DNA of 49,143 nt from Erysipelotrichaceae bacterium (GTDB lineage Bacteria; Bacillota_I; Bacilli_A; Erysipelotrichales; Erysipelotrichaceae), in assembly GCA_017533785.1 (NCBI GenBank), contig JAFWII010000006.1, positions 1 through 49,143 on the forward strand, written 5' to 3'. The notes beneath the pieces are model-generated. The model did not search any database. It was not told the origin of the DNA and worked only from the letters and a program-made list of their open reading frames with translations. Of this stretch, positions 32,642 to 41,528 are shown piece after piece; position 1 is the stretch's first letter, and every line of letters starts with the position of its first letter. A program made the position numbers and the translations under genes.

Positions 32642-34427
32642 ATGAAAAAACTCCTGATTATCCTGATGCTGCTTACGGTACTGCCTGTCGCAGCCTGCAG
32701 CAAGACTGAAGAAAAAACCATAACACATTCAATCACGGTTTCTGATGTGCCGGTCTATTATGGGGTCGATCAGTTCATGCCCGTTGAGGAAATGAAACTG
32801 ATGCCGGACTTCAAACTGTATTACGCTGACGGTGTAAGTGATCTGCCATATGTTGATCTGTCCGATTTTGTCGCACTGATCAACATTCTGGAGACCGCTG
32901 ACAGTGTAAGAAACACCGGAGATACCACAGCAAAAAAAGGAAGACTACGTATTTGCTGTGGATGATAAGCAGGATCTGTTTACATGTACTTACAGACCGC
33001 AGGCAAGCGACATTGTCTTTGACTTCAGAAACAGGACAGTCACCTACAAATGCTTTGATACCTTCGGCAAGGATATCGCTGATAATCCGTTTGACTTTGA
33101 ACCAAGACCATTGGAATTCTTGCAGCGCGTCAGTGAACCGAAGAGCACCAGGTTCGGAGAAGCCAAAACCGTGTCTCTGGCTGATTACGGCATTTCGATG
33201 ATCAGTCAGGACGGGAAGTATCTGTTGCCGCTGCATACAGCATTTGACTTTATGTTATGGGCTCCGCAATGTCCTTACAGAATTCTCTGCACCAATAACA
33301 AGGCAGTCTTCGTCGGCAGCCATTCATCGATGTTCGGCTATAGCGATGCCTTGTCTGAACTTGGCAAGCTGTATTTCTCTGAACAGCCAAGAGAGCGTTC
33401 TTCTGAACTTGCTCAGTATGGCTATGGCGAGTTATGTCTGATGCTGGATAACTTCTTCGGTCTGAAGGAAACACATCACATCGACAGCTTCCGCGAACTG
33501 TTCCATGTTAACGGTTATGAGGAAAGCTTCCTGAGCACCGATCCCGGAAAGGCGGATCAGGCACTGTGTGATACGATCAGATTCATACTTGACGATTTCC
33601 ACAGTTCAGAAGACTTCCCGTCATGGATGGTTGGAGCAGAACACATTAACAGTTATGACGGGAAGAGCCTCTGTCAGGAAACAGACGAGATCAGAATAAA
33701 GGCATTTGAAGAGGCTTTCACCGGAAGCGCCATCAGCAGCGGCGATTTCTATACCGAATCAGGCAATACAGCCTATGTAGTACTCACCGGCATGAATACA
33801 AGCATTGATTCTGAAACCTTCTATGCCAGGGATTTCAGTGACATTAACAATGTCAATTCCTTTGACACAGTAGAAATAGTTGCCTATGCGCACAGAATGA
33901 TAAACAGGGAAAACAGTCCTATTGAAAACGTGGTAATAGACATCAGCCGTAATTCCGGCGGCGACCTTGTCTCATCGGGATTTGTACTCAGCTGGTTCTT
34001 AGGCAAAGGCTATGTTACTACCGGCAATACCTTCAGTAACGGCCTGGGCGTTCTGCAGTACTGGGCAGATGTTAACCAGGATCATCAGTTTAACGATGAT
34101 GACTGCTTGTATGGAAAGAAGAATCTGTTCTGCCTGATCTCTCCCGAGACATTCTCAAGCGCAAACATGCTGGCAAACATGTTGAAGAACAGCGGCGTTG
34201 TCACCATACTCGGGCAGACAAGCCGTGGCGGAAGCGGCATGAAGACACCGGCGGTTACCGGCTGGGATACCTTCTTCTACATTTCCGGTTTTAAGACCAT
34301 AGCAACAGTCAGAAACTGTTCCTGGTTTGACGCTGACGGCGGAGCCGTTCCGGATGTCTACATCAGAGATCCGAAGACATTCTTTGACAGAGATAAGCTG
34401 ACTGAAATGATCAACGGAATTCAATGA
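32642..34427 (+). pseudogene. S41-family protease lipoprotein interrupted by a frameshift
   Basis: The first frame (32642-32965) gives a lipoprotein signal peptide with lipobox LPVAAC and about 90 mature residues. The second (from about 32939 to 34427) holds the S41 core: VIDISRNSGGD, the catalytic-Ser segment SPETFSSANM and a TSRGGSG loop. They join in phase if one base is removed from the seven-A run at 32932-32938, giving TTAKKEDYVFAVDD. The full protein would be about 595 residues, anchored outside the membrane. It could be a true pseudogene, a phase-variable gene or a sequence error. Natural start is ATG 32642 after GGGGGAAAG. Confidence 0.82.
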
Positions 34428-34438
34428 AAATGACAAGC

Positions 34439-34475
34439 AAACTGTTCGGATGATTTACCGGCAGTTTACTTTTTT
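34439..34475 (+). terminator. Terminator after the S41 gene
   Basis: AAACTG..CGG pairs with CCG..CAGTTT (34439-34449 with 34458-34467), followed by CTTTTTTC. Confidence 0.65.
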
Positions 34476-34538
34476 CTCACAAACATGCGAGCGATTTTGC
34501 AATTCTTAATGGTTACGTGTTGTTGAGGAAAGTCTTTA

Positions 34539-34666
34539 GAAGCAGTGCGGAGAGTAATTCCCGGAAAAACACGTGCGAAATCCGTTCAGGATCCGTGAAG
34601 CACATTGCATCCAAGACCCTTGTCCAAGGGCCTTTTCTGTTGCCAAATTACATACTGCGGACGAAT
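34539..34666 (+). repeat. lysS-tail repeat unit, copy C (partial)
   Basis: Starts with GAAGCAG and the last lysS codons (KQ-GE-stop), then jumps to the second half of the unit as in copy B: the ACACGTGCGAAATCCG block and a terminator (34613-34634, AAGACCCTT/AAGGGCCTT). The middle CCCCAAT part, the promoter core and the SH3-like gene are missing. The deletion could have occurred between short AAAACACG repeats. It marks the right edge of the lysS-linked region. Confidence 0.7.
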
Positions 34667-34716
34667 ACGATTCAGGCATATTTGCAAGAACGGAATGTAA
34701 ACAATAACGCAAGGCC

Positions 34717-34763
34717 TTGACAAGTGACCTTTCGTTCACCTATTGTAGTGAACGAGAGGTCAC
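34717..34763 (+). promoter_or_regulatory. Promoter with TetR-type operator
   Basis: TTGACA (34717-34722), 18 bp, TATTGT (34741-34746). A 16-bp inverted repeat, GTGACCTTTCGTTCAC (34724-34739) and GTGAACGAGAGGTCAC (34748-34763), has one mismatch and brackets the -10 box. The TetR gene directly downstream is the obvious candidate repressor. Confidence 0.8.
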
Positions 34764-34785
34764 CCAATGATGTGTGGAGGTTATT

Positions 34786-35379
34786 ATGGCGTGCGAAACA
34801 AAAGAGAGAATACTGGAAGCTGCGCTGGAGATGTTTTCAAAGAACGGCTATGCAGGGACGAACATTCGTGAACTGAGCGCGTCTCTCGGGCTTGTGAAGT
34901 CCGGAGTCTATAAGCACTATGAGAGCAAGGAAGCGATCTGGAATGCGCTGCTGGACCAGATGATCGCCTATTACGGAGAGCATTTCGGATCCGTAGAGCA
35001 TCTGCCGCCTGTTCCGGATTCGCTGGAGAGGCTTGTCACGATGACCATGCAGATGGTGAATATTACCGTTCATGATGAGAAGATCATCATGACGCGCAAA
35101 GTGCTGACGCTTGAGCAGTTCCGGGACGACCGCGCCAGGGAATTGGCGACGAAGCACTTCCTGACCGGGCTGACGGAGATGTTCACACACATCTTTGCCG
35201 GGATGATGGACAAAGGCCTGATCCTCCGTGATGACCCCGCCATGCTGGCCTTTGCCTATACCACGCCGATCTCGGCGCTGATCCACCTGTGCGACCGGGA
35301 GCCGGAGAAAACGGAAGACGCGATAGGGCGGATCGAAGCGTTCAGCCGGCACTTTATCGCGACTTATGGGGTGAAGTGA
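34786..35379 (+). CDS. TetR-family transcriptional regulator
   Basis: A 197-residue repressor. The N-terminal HTH has KERILEAALEMFSKNGYAGT and the recognition-helix segment SGVYKHYESKEAIW (about 36-49). The ligand-binding half is helical; its ligand is unknown. GGAGG lies before ATG 34786. It is preceded by a promoter with a long inverted repeat and followed two bases later by a nucleotidyltransferase gene, so it likely represses its own operon. Confidence 0.9.
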   Translation: MACETKERILEAALEMFSKNGYAGTNIRELSASLGLVKSGVYKHYESKEAIWNALLDQMIAYYGEHFGSVEHLPPVPDSLERLVTMTMQMVNITVHDEKIIMTRKVLTLEQFRDDRARELATKHFLTGLTEMFTHIFAGMMDKGLILRDDPAMLAFAYTTPISALIHLCDREPEKTEDAIGRIEAFSRHFIATYGVK

Positions 35380-35381
35380 CA

Positions 35382-36056
35382 ATGTTTGATCTGGACAAAT
35401 ACCTGGATGATCTGATCACGAACTGCCGGTCGGCTTTCGGAGAGCGGCTGCTGTACATGGGTTTACAGGGAAGCTGGTTGCGCGACGAAGCTCATGAAAA
35501 CAGCGATATCGATATCATGGTGATCCTTGACCGGTTCTCCGTGCGGGATATGGATACATACCGCGGAATTCTGAAGGAGATCGGTTTCTACGAGAGATCC
35601 TGCGGCTTCATCTGCGGGAAAGATGAGATGAAGCACTGGAATCCTCTGGAGGTATGTCAGCTGCGTCATACGACGAAAGACCTGGTCGGCATGCTGACGG
35701 ATCATCTTCCGCCCGCGACGCGGGAAGATGAGATCAACTATGTCAAATTGAGCCTGGGGAATCTGTATCACGAACTCTGCCACCGCTATATTCACGCAGA
35801 TAGGATCAAGAACACAACCAGATTCCGCGGTACCTGCAAGAGCGTGTTTTACCTGATCCAGAATCTGCATTTTCTGGAAAGCGGGCGTTTCATCCTCAGC
35901 AGAAAGGATCTGAAGGAAGCGGTTGCGGAGGAAGACCGGGCCATTCTGGAATTATCCGATCTGCGGGACGGTTGCGATTTCGATCAGGCGTTCACTTCCC
36001 TGTTCGCCTGGTGCCAAAAAGTTTTTGAACGCATCGAACACCTCGGAGGAAAATGA
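35382..36056 (+). CDS. Nucleotidyltransferase of the MNT/aminoglycoside-adenylyltransferase type
   Basis: A 224-residue protein with the polymerase-beta NTase motif: G30-S31 and D42-x-D44 (QGSWLRDEAHENSDIDI), and a further acidic residue expected in the following strand. The C-terminal half (about 115-224) is helical, like the HEPN-type or KNTase C-terminal domains. It could adenylylate a small molecule, such as an aminoglycoside, or a protein or tRNA. Position behind a TetR regulator and before an isochorismatase-like enzyme suits a small-molecule role. No resistance can be claimed from sequence alone. Confidence 0.75.
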   Translation: MFDLDKYLDDLITNCRSAFGERLLYMGLQGSWLRDEAHENSDIDIMVILDRFSVRDMDTYRGILKEIGFYERSCGFICGKDEMKHWNPLEVCQLRHTTKDLVGMLTDHLPPATREDEINYVKLSLGNLYHELCHRYIHADRIKNTTRFRGTCKSVFYLIQNLHFLESGRFILSRKDLKEAVAEEDRAILELSDLRDGCDFDQAFTSLFAWCQKVFERIEHLGGK

Positions 36057-36057
36057 T

Positions 36058-36549
36058 ATGAACCAAAAAGCCCTTATTGTCATCGATATACAAAACGACA
36101 TCACCAAGCACTACAGAGACATCATTGACAGACTGAATGCCGCCATTGAATGGGCGGCAGAAAGCGGTATGGAAATCGTTTATATTCTGCACAATAACCT
36201 GTCCGCCGGAACCCGCACCTTCAAGCCGGGCACAAAAGGAGCAGAACTTGTGCCGGAGCTCAAGATCGTCTCGGATCATGTTTTTGTCAAGACAAAGGCC
36301 AACGCTTTGACCAGCGAAGAGTTTTCGGACTTCATCCGGTCAGAGGATATCAGGGAGTTTTACATTACCGGTGCCGATGCCACTGCCTGTGTGAAATCCA
36401 CCTGTTTCAACATGGCAAAGACCGGATATATCGTTCATGTCATCTCCGACTGTGTGACCAGCTATGATTTGAAGAAGATTCCGAAAATGCTTGCCTACTA
36501 CACGGACAAGGGCTGTGAAGTCAAGAACCTTGCCGGCTATATGCATTGA
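36058..36549 (+). CDS. Isochorismatase-like cysteine hydrolase
   Basis: A 163-residue hydrolase of the nicotinamidase/isochorismatase superfamily. Catalytic triad: D10 in VIDIQND, a Lys in VFVKTKANAL (K78 or K80), and C111 in TGADATACVKST, preceded by the usual cis-peptide region. Members cleave nicotinamide, ureidoacrylate, N-carbamoyl compounds and similar amides; the substrate is unknown. CGGAGGA precedes the ATG and the gene begins one base after the nucleotidyltransferase stop, so it belongs to the same operon. Confidence 0.88.
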   Translation: MNQKALIVIDIQNDITKHYRDIIDRLNAAIEWAAESGMEIVYILHNNLSAGTRTFKPGTKGAELVPELKIVSDHVFVKTKANALTSEEFSDFIRSEDIREFYITGADATACVKSTCFNMAKTGYIVHVISDCVTSYDLKKIPKMLAYYTDKGCEVKNLAGYMH

Positions 36550-36597
36550 TTTCAGGAATATGAAAAAACGACCGCAATGTAACTTACGGAGGAACTC

Positions 36598-37884
36598 ATG
36601 ACATCAAAAACCAGGAAAAAATCGCATATCGGCAGAATCGTCCTGCTTTGCCTCCTTGCGGCTCTGCTGATCTTTGGAGCTGTATTCTCCCATTTTGGGG
36701 GACTGGGACCGGGAGAATGCGCAGATACAGAGGCCTTTGCCTTCTATGCCAAAGATGTCTCAGAACTTGTGCTGCCGGAACATACCCGGATCGTTGCACT
36801 TGGTGAAGCGACGCATGGAAACAAAGAGTTTCAGCAGCTGAAACGCACTGTATTTCAGAATCTGACGGAACGATATGGTATCCGTGCCTTCTGCCTGGAA
36901 GGAGATTACGCCGGCTGCGAAATGGTGAACCGATATATCCACGGCGGAAAAGGGAGCGCAGAAGAAGCAGCCGCAGCGATCGGTTTTGGGATCTATCGCA
37001 CAGAAGAAATGGCAGATCTGATCCGCTGGATGCGCGAATACAACGAGACCGCAGCCGAAGGGGAAGACCTGATCTTCTATGGCTTTGACATGCAGCGAAG
37101 CAACATGGACTATGCCTGCCTGAAAGAAACGGCCGCCAAAGCCGGCATTGATACCAGCGAATTGGAGCAGCTCTGGAACGCCGAAACAGAATCCTTTTTG
37201 GAAAGCGCCACGCCGGAAGAAAAGGCGTCTGCTGTTACGAAGATCAAAGAACAGTTTGATCCATCGGATACTGCCGGCATCCATGCGGCAGATATCCTCC
37301 TGCAGAATATTGCGATCTTTGAAGAATATAACGCAGGGAGAAATCCTGTCGGGATGCGCGATCGGTTCATGGCAGATAATATTCTTTGGATCCTGGGACA
37401 GGAAGAAGCCCGGGGATATGAGTGCATCTTTATCAGCGCTCATAACGGGCATGTGGAGCAGAAGGGATCCTATGATATGGAAAACAAAGTAATGGGAAAT
37501 CTTCTGGCAGACGCGATCGGAGAAGATGCCTATTATGTGACCGGGACAGACTTTCGAAAGGCAACGGTCAACCTTCCCCTGCAAAGCGGGAAACGGATCA
37601 CTCATACGTTCTATTCGCACGATCCTCTGGCAAATGCCGCAAAGGAATGCGGGTACGAGATGTGCTGGCTGGATTTCTCTGCAATGAGCGAGGAATCCCC
37701 GCTTTATCCTGCCGTTCATGACTATTGCTGGATGGGAAGTCTCGGGGACTCCTACAATGCTCTGTTTATGTCGTTTGTGCCGATGAGCTACCGCATCTAT
37801 CGCTCTCCCGCCATCACCTATGACAGTATGATCTATGTCAGTGAGGCACATCCAACAGTGATACTGGAAGAGCCGAACCACTAA
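36598..37884 (+). CDS. Membrane-anchored erythromycin-esterase-like protein
   Basis: A 428-residue protein with an N-terminal membrane anchor (about 13-33) and an extracellular domain of the erythromycin esterase superfamily. The hallmark GEATHG is at 69-74, with the conserved E and H as in Ere enzymes, and SAHNGHVEQ further on supplies a second conserved His. Ere enzymes open the macrolide lactone, but many homologues lack that activity; the surface anchor also differs from cytosolic EreA/EreB. ACGGAGG precedes the ATG. It follows the isochorismatase gene by 48 bases and may be in the TetR operon. Confidence 0.83.
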   Translation: MTSKTRKKSHIGRIVLLCLLAALLIFGAVFSHFGGLGPGECADTEAFAFYAKDVSELVLPEHTRIVALGEATHGNKEFQQLKRTVFQNLTERYGIRAFCLEGDYAGCEMVNRYIHGGKGSAEEAAAAIGFGIYRTEEMADLIRWMREYNETAAEGEDLIFYGFDMQRSNMDYACLKETAAKAGIDTSELEQLWNAETESFLESATPEEKASAVTKIKEQFDPSDTAGIHAADILLQNIAIFEEYNAGRNPVGMRDRFMADNILWILGQEEARGYECIFISAHNGHVEQKGSYDMENKVMGNLLADAIGEDAYYVTGTDFRKATVNLPLQSGKRITHTFYSHDPLANAAKECGYEMCWLDFSAMSEESPLYPAVHDYCWMGSLGDSYNALFMSFVPMSYRIYRSPAITYDSMIYVSEAHPTVILEEPNH

Positions 37885-38065
37885 CACTGCATCAGGCATG
37901 TCTTTGCGCTATGATAGAATCAGGTTCAAACAAAAAGGATGGCTATAAAATCCTTTTTCGAAAACTACAATAAAGATCTGCAAAAACTGCTGATTGTGCC
38001 TTTTGATATCAATTTGGGATATTCTGTTTAAAGGATTTGCAGATTCCGGTTCGCGGAGGAGTAAC

Positions 38066-38881
38066 ATGCTCGGACTAAATGAAAAAACAGTATCTTCCAG
38101 TCGAGGTTCGACATACTATTGGACAAACGAGATCAAGAGTGCCGTCTCATTGGTGTTCCTTCCCGGGCTGACGGCAGATCACCGCTTGTTTGAGCCCCAG
38201 CTCCTGTTTTTCAAGGAAGATTACAAAGTCCTGGTGTGGGATTGCCCGTGCCATGGCAAGTCAAGGCCGTATGAGACGTTTTCATACGCCAATATCAGCG
38301 AAGAACTGAACCGCATTCTTGAAACTGAGTGTGTGGACCAGGCCGTATTCATCGGGCAGTCACTGGGAGGCATGATTGCACAATACTATATCGATCAGCA
38401 TCCTGCCAGGGCAGCCGGCCTGATTTCGGTCGACAGTGTTCCCTTCGGAGATTACTACTCGAAATCAGATATGTTCTGGCTGTCTCAATTAGAGTGGATG
38501 TGCAGAATGTTTCCAGATAAACTTCTGAGATCTTCGATGGCAAAGATATGCGGAGCCACAGAGGCAGCCCGGAAACGAATGCACGCCATGCTGTCATCTT
38601 ACACAAAGAGTGAACTGTGTCACCTGATGTATGTCGGTGAAGCTGCTTTCATTCCCGAGAATAAAAAAATCGATATTCCGTGCAGAACGATCCTGCTGCT
38701 CGGTGAGAAGGATAAAGTCGGGAAGGTAGCTGCATATAACAGGGAGTGGTCGAAGCGGACTGGATTTCCACTTATCTTGATTCAAGGAGCGGCACATAAT
38801 GCAAACGATGATCAGCCGGACATGGTCAACGGAATCATTCTTGATTTTATTAAAAATCAACAGATAAAAACAAAGGGATAA
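38066..38881 (+). CDS. Alpha/beta hydrolase
   Basis: A 271-residue alpha/beta hydrolase. The nucleophile elbow GQSLGG gives S99, the acid is probably D216 in GEKDKV, and the His is H244 in GAAHNAN; an oxyanion loop FLPGLTADHR lies near 31-40. No signal peptide. Substrate unknown; likely an esterase or lactonase type. GCGGAGGAG precedes ATG 38066. The 180 bases upstream contain no gene. Confidence 0.85.
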   Translation: MLGLNEKTVSSSRGSTYYWTNEIKSAVSLVFLPGLTADHRLFEPQLLFFKEDYKVLVWDCPCHGKSRPYETFSYANISEELNRILETECVDQAVFIGQSLGGMIAQYYIDQHPARAAGLISVDSVPFGDYYSKSDMFWLSQLEWMCRMFPDKLLRSSMAKICGATEAARKRMHAMLSSYTKSELCHLMYVGEAAFIPENKKIDIPCRTILLLGEKDKVGKVAAYNREWSKRTGFPLILIQGAAHNANDDQPDMVNGIILDFIKNQQIKTKG

Positions 38882-38926
38882 ACTCCGATTTGCCGGGATG
38901 TCGAAATCGGGAATTGCGGAGGAGTT

Positions 38927-39655
38927 ATGAGCAATATCATACGGCTGAATGAAACAGCGCCAAATAACGAATGGATCGTCATGTCCAATCAGGGAACGGA
39001 CATTTTCCTTGATCTTTTGATCACGGCAGCAGACGTTTTTGAAAAGACGGAGCATCAGAAGAAACTGATGTCCTTTCTAAAAGATCAGAAAGACATCAAC
39101 GATATTGCTCCGGGAACGGCCGGTTTCGATCTGGATGAAATGCCCTGGGATGCCGGGAGTTTGAAGGATGATGCCGGGTTTCTTCTCCGTGTGGCTGCGG
39201 AGGCTCAAACCGAAAGATCTCTCAGGAAGCTGCCTTATAATGCAGCCACAGACATCGTGTTCCCATGGCTGAAGCAGTTCGCAGTTTTAGTGAAACATAT
39301 GAAAAGTGAAGCTGAAACGGAAGAAGATTTTGGAATGCTGAATCTTAATTCAGATGAAGTGACATACACCTATAAGAACGAAACATATCAATTGTATTCT
39401 CACCCGTATGAGCCGTGTCTGTACTTATACAGAGGAGATGAGCTTGTCTGTACTCTGCATAATGCCTACAATCCGGAACAGCTTGTGAAAGCATTTTCGG
39501 CAGGGGAAACGGTCAAAACGAATTACGGAAAAGATTACGATAAGGAATTCGATGAAGCGGGCTTCTGCAGGGTTTTGGCGGCAGTGCTCGACAGCGGGCG
39601 GGACGATATGGACCTTTTCGATGCCGCGAAGCTTGCAAAAGAAAGATCACGATGA
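38927..39655 (+). CDS. Hypothetical soluble protein
   Basis: A 242-residue acidic protein without signal peptide or membrane segments. I do not recognise it. A central YTYKNETYQLYSHPYEPCLYLY stretch splits into beta strands, and a C-terminal helical part has KDYDKEFDEAGF. TGCGGAGGAG precedes the ATG, the same ribosome-site context as several neighbours. It lies 45 bases behind the hydrolase and may be co-transcribed. A terminator follows. Confidence 0.6.
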   Translation: MSNIIRLNETAPNNEWIVMSNQGTDIFLDLLITAADVFEKTEHQKKLMSFLKDQKDINDIAPGTAGFDLDEMPWDAGSLKDDAGFLLRVAAEAQTERSLRKLPYNAATDIVFPWLKQFAVLVKHMKSEAETEEDFGMLNLNSDEVTYTYKNETYQLYSHPYEPCLYLYRGDELVCTLHNAYNPEQLVKAFSAGETVKTNYGKDYDKEFDEAGFCRVLAAVLDSGRDDMDLFDAAKLAKERSR

Positions 39656-39830
39656 ATTCACATTTATCTATCCGAATCTCTGAAAACCCTTGATCTTCCT
39701 GCATTTCTCACATGTCTGCTATCATTAGCGGTCGGTTATCCTTGTTTTTGTCCTTACGGTGCAGAAACGAGGAGCTCTGCTTCGAACATGCTATATCAAT
39801 AATGCAGGTCTCGACGATCGATAACAAAAT

Positions 39831-39876
39831 ACACCCCTTGCATAAATCACCGGATTTATACGAAGGGGTGTTTTTA
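39831..39876. terminator. Bidirectional terminator
   Basis: ACACCCCTT with inner ATAAATC pairs with GATTTAT and AAGGGGTGT (39831-39871), followed by TTTTT on the plus strand and ATTTTG on the minus; it separates convergent genes. Confidence 0.75.
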
Positions 39877-39883
39877 AAAGGTC

Positions 39884-40426
39884 CTATACCGTCGTCTCGG
39901 GATTCCCGTTTGCTTTGACAAGATAGCGACGGATCGCATTTACCATCTTTTCGTTTTGGAAGTTCGCCTCGATTTCGTCCATATCTACGGTGCGCCCGGA
40001 AAGGATCCCCTGGATCAGTACCTCCGCATACATTACTTCCCGGGTCATGGGATCCTTTAAATAGGTCAAAAGGTCAATGTTCATTTTTTCGTTGATCCCT
40101 TCGATCATACCCACGAAAAAGGTACAGTCTTCGCCGAAAAGTTTTCCTATGCTTTCCATATACTGAAAGCCGGTTATAACGTCTTCAAGCTTCATAAGTC
40201 TGCGATCGACTGCTGCGAGACTTCCGCCATTCAGCAGCTTATCTGCTGTCGTATTCAGTATATCGCACAGATCGAGGAGAATACCGGTATCGGGAAGCGT
40301 ATCCCCGTTCTCCCATTTTGAGACGGCCTGAAAAGAAATACTCAGTTTCTCTGCCAGTTCTTTCTGTGTCATGCCGGCAGCTTTGCGCAAATGCTGGATA
40401 TACTGTCCGATTTTCAAAGTGTCCAT
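39884..40426 (-). CDS. XRE-family transcriptional regulator
   Basis: A 180-residue protein. The HTH (about 5-60) reads GMTQKELAEKLSISFQAVSK then WENGDTLPD, a classic Cro/CI-type domain; the C-terminal two thirds is helical with no known ligand domain. TAAGGAG precedes ATG 40426; a longer in-frame reading to 40492 has no ribosome site. It is divergent from the acetyltransferase gene, with a 370-bp region between them holding two palindromes. Confidence 0.85.
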   Translation of the reverse strand: MDTLKIGQYIQHLRKAAGMTQKELAEKLSISFQAVSKWENGDTLPDTGILLDLCDILNTTADKLLNGGSLAAVDRRLMKLEDVITGFQYMESIGKLFGEDCTFFVGMIEGINEKMNIDLLTYLKDPMTREVMYAEVLIQGILSGRTVDMDEIEANFQNEKMVNAIRRYLVKANGNPETTV

Positions 40427-40794
40427 AGTGTTGCTCCTTAGATATTCATTATTCTTGCGGTCCGCGATTACACGATACTGTAAAAGAAACAATTCGTAAA
40501 TAACGAGAAAATTGAGAAAATTCTACTTCTGGTAGAACGGATCTTCCTGAAGGTCCTTTTATCCTTTTGATTGGTACAGGGCATTATAGAAACGGTGTAT
40601 CATTTAATAAAGAGAATTCGGTGAGAAGATTTCGGAAAACCCTTTGTTTTCGAAGGTTCAGAGGATTTTAGTAAAACCCTCAAATCGTTGCCGGATCCCG
40701 TCGGTTTCGGAGATTTCAAATCTGGTTTGCTGCTGGCCAGTAACCCGCAGCAATCTTTTGATGGTGAATAGGGATTTATGAGGATGGTGCATGT
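40427..40794. other. Divergent intergenic region with palindromes and a coding-like remnant
   Basis: Two palindromes, GAAAACcctttGTTTTC (40635-40651) and GAGGATTTTAGTAAAACCCTC (40661-40681), could be operators for the XRE protein. The same stretch can be read as a 48-codon frame without a start (40625-40771) with a protein-like sequence including LPDPVGFGDFKSGLLLASN, perhaps the tail of a lost gene. These two readings compete. Confidence 0.3.
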
Positions 40795-41364
40795 ATGAAA
40801 GAATATGAAATTCAGAAACTAAGCAAAGAGGAATGGAAGGGCACGCCTCTGCCGGTCTCTTATACATCAGATTATTACTACGATATCTGCATTGAAAAAA
40901 CAGAAGGAGGATTCAGCATTCCCATCTGCAAGAAAAAGTTTAGCGCTCCGTTTACTCATCTTCCGGAGGACGGAGCCTATCCGGACAAACTCTACGAAGA
41001 CTGGTGGGAGAACGCTTCCGCTTTCGGTATCGTTGAAGACGAAAAACTGCTTGCGGCAATAGAGATTTGCCCTGAGGAATGGTCCAACAGACTGATGATC
41101 ACGGAACTGTTTGTCGGCGAAAAGATCAGGAGACAAGGCTACGGGAGAAAACTGGTCGATCTTGCAAAAGCCATTACTGTTCAGAATAAATACCGGGTCT
41201 TAATGCTGGAAACGCAGTCCTCCAATGTAAATGCGGTGGATTTCTATTTACATGAAGGCTTTACACTGATCGGCTTCGACAGCTGTTGTTATACAAACAA
41301 AGATATTGAACGAAAAGAAGTCCGGTTCAACATGGGATGGTTTCCGGAGCAACAGTCTGAATGA
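40795..41364 (+). CDS. GNAT acetyltransferase, streptothricin-acetyltransferase-like
   Basis: A 189-residue GNAT enzyme. The acetyl-CoA loop is RRQGYGRKLV, preceded by the strand ITELFVGEKI and followed by VLMLETQSSNVNAVDFYL and GFTLIGFD, an arrangement very like streptothricin acetyltransferases (Sat). The substrate is not determined by sequence; acetylation of streptothricin-type or other amines is the leading possibility. Start ATG 40795 has GAGGATGG upstream. Monocistronic, with a terminator downstream. Confidence 0.82.
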   Translation: MKEYEIQKLSKEEWKGTPLPVSYTSDYYYDICIEKTEGGFSIPICKKKFSAPFTHLPEDGAYPDKLYEDWWENASAFGIVEDEKLLAAIEICPEEWSNRLMITELFVGEKIRRQGYGRKLVDLAKAITVQNKYRVLMLETQSSNVNAVDFYLHEGFTLIGFDSCCYTNKDIERKEVRFNMGWFPEQQSE

Positions 41365-41475
41365 CGGATGGAGCTTCCGAATGAAGTAAAGTCTTCCAGA
41401 AGCCAAAGACAAGAACACAACGCAGGCGCATCTCTCTGCGCTGAGCGGACAGCAAAGATACAGAAAACAAATTAA

Positions 41476-41507
41476 AACCCATCGATCTCCGGTCGATGGA
41501 TTTCTTT
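41476..41507. terminator. Bidirectional terminator between the GNAT and methyltransferase genes
   Basis: CCATCGA (41479-41485) pairs with TCGATGG (41493-41499), flanked by A-rich and T-rich tracts. Confidence 0.65.
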
Positions 41508-41528
41508 GTTCAAACGGTCATGAAAGGT

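Noticed and set aside
36598..37884. Firm call as a macrolide resistance gene
   Set aside because: The GEATHG motif marks the superfamily only; many members are not macrolide esterases and this one is membrane anchored.
36760..37899. 379-codon minus-strand ORF opposite the esterase-like gene
   Set aside because: Antisense of a well-supported gene with signature motifs; no start context.
40658..40867. 69-codon minus-strand ORF in the XRE/GNAT divergent region
   Set aside because: No ribosome site; overlaps palindromes and the acetyltransferase start.
41365..41475. Integron attC-like site after the GNAT gene
   Set aside because: Only a short hairpin (GCGCA/TGCGC) is present; no paired R/L boxes and no integron integrase in the window.
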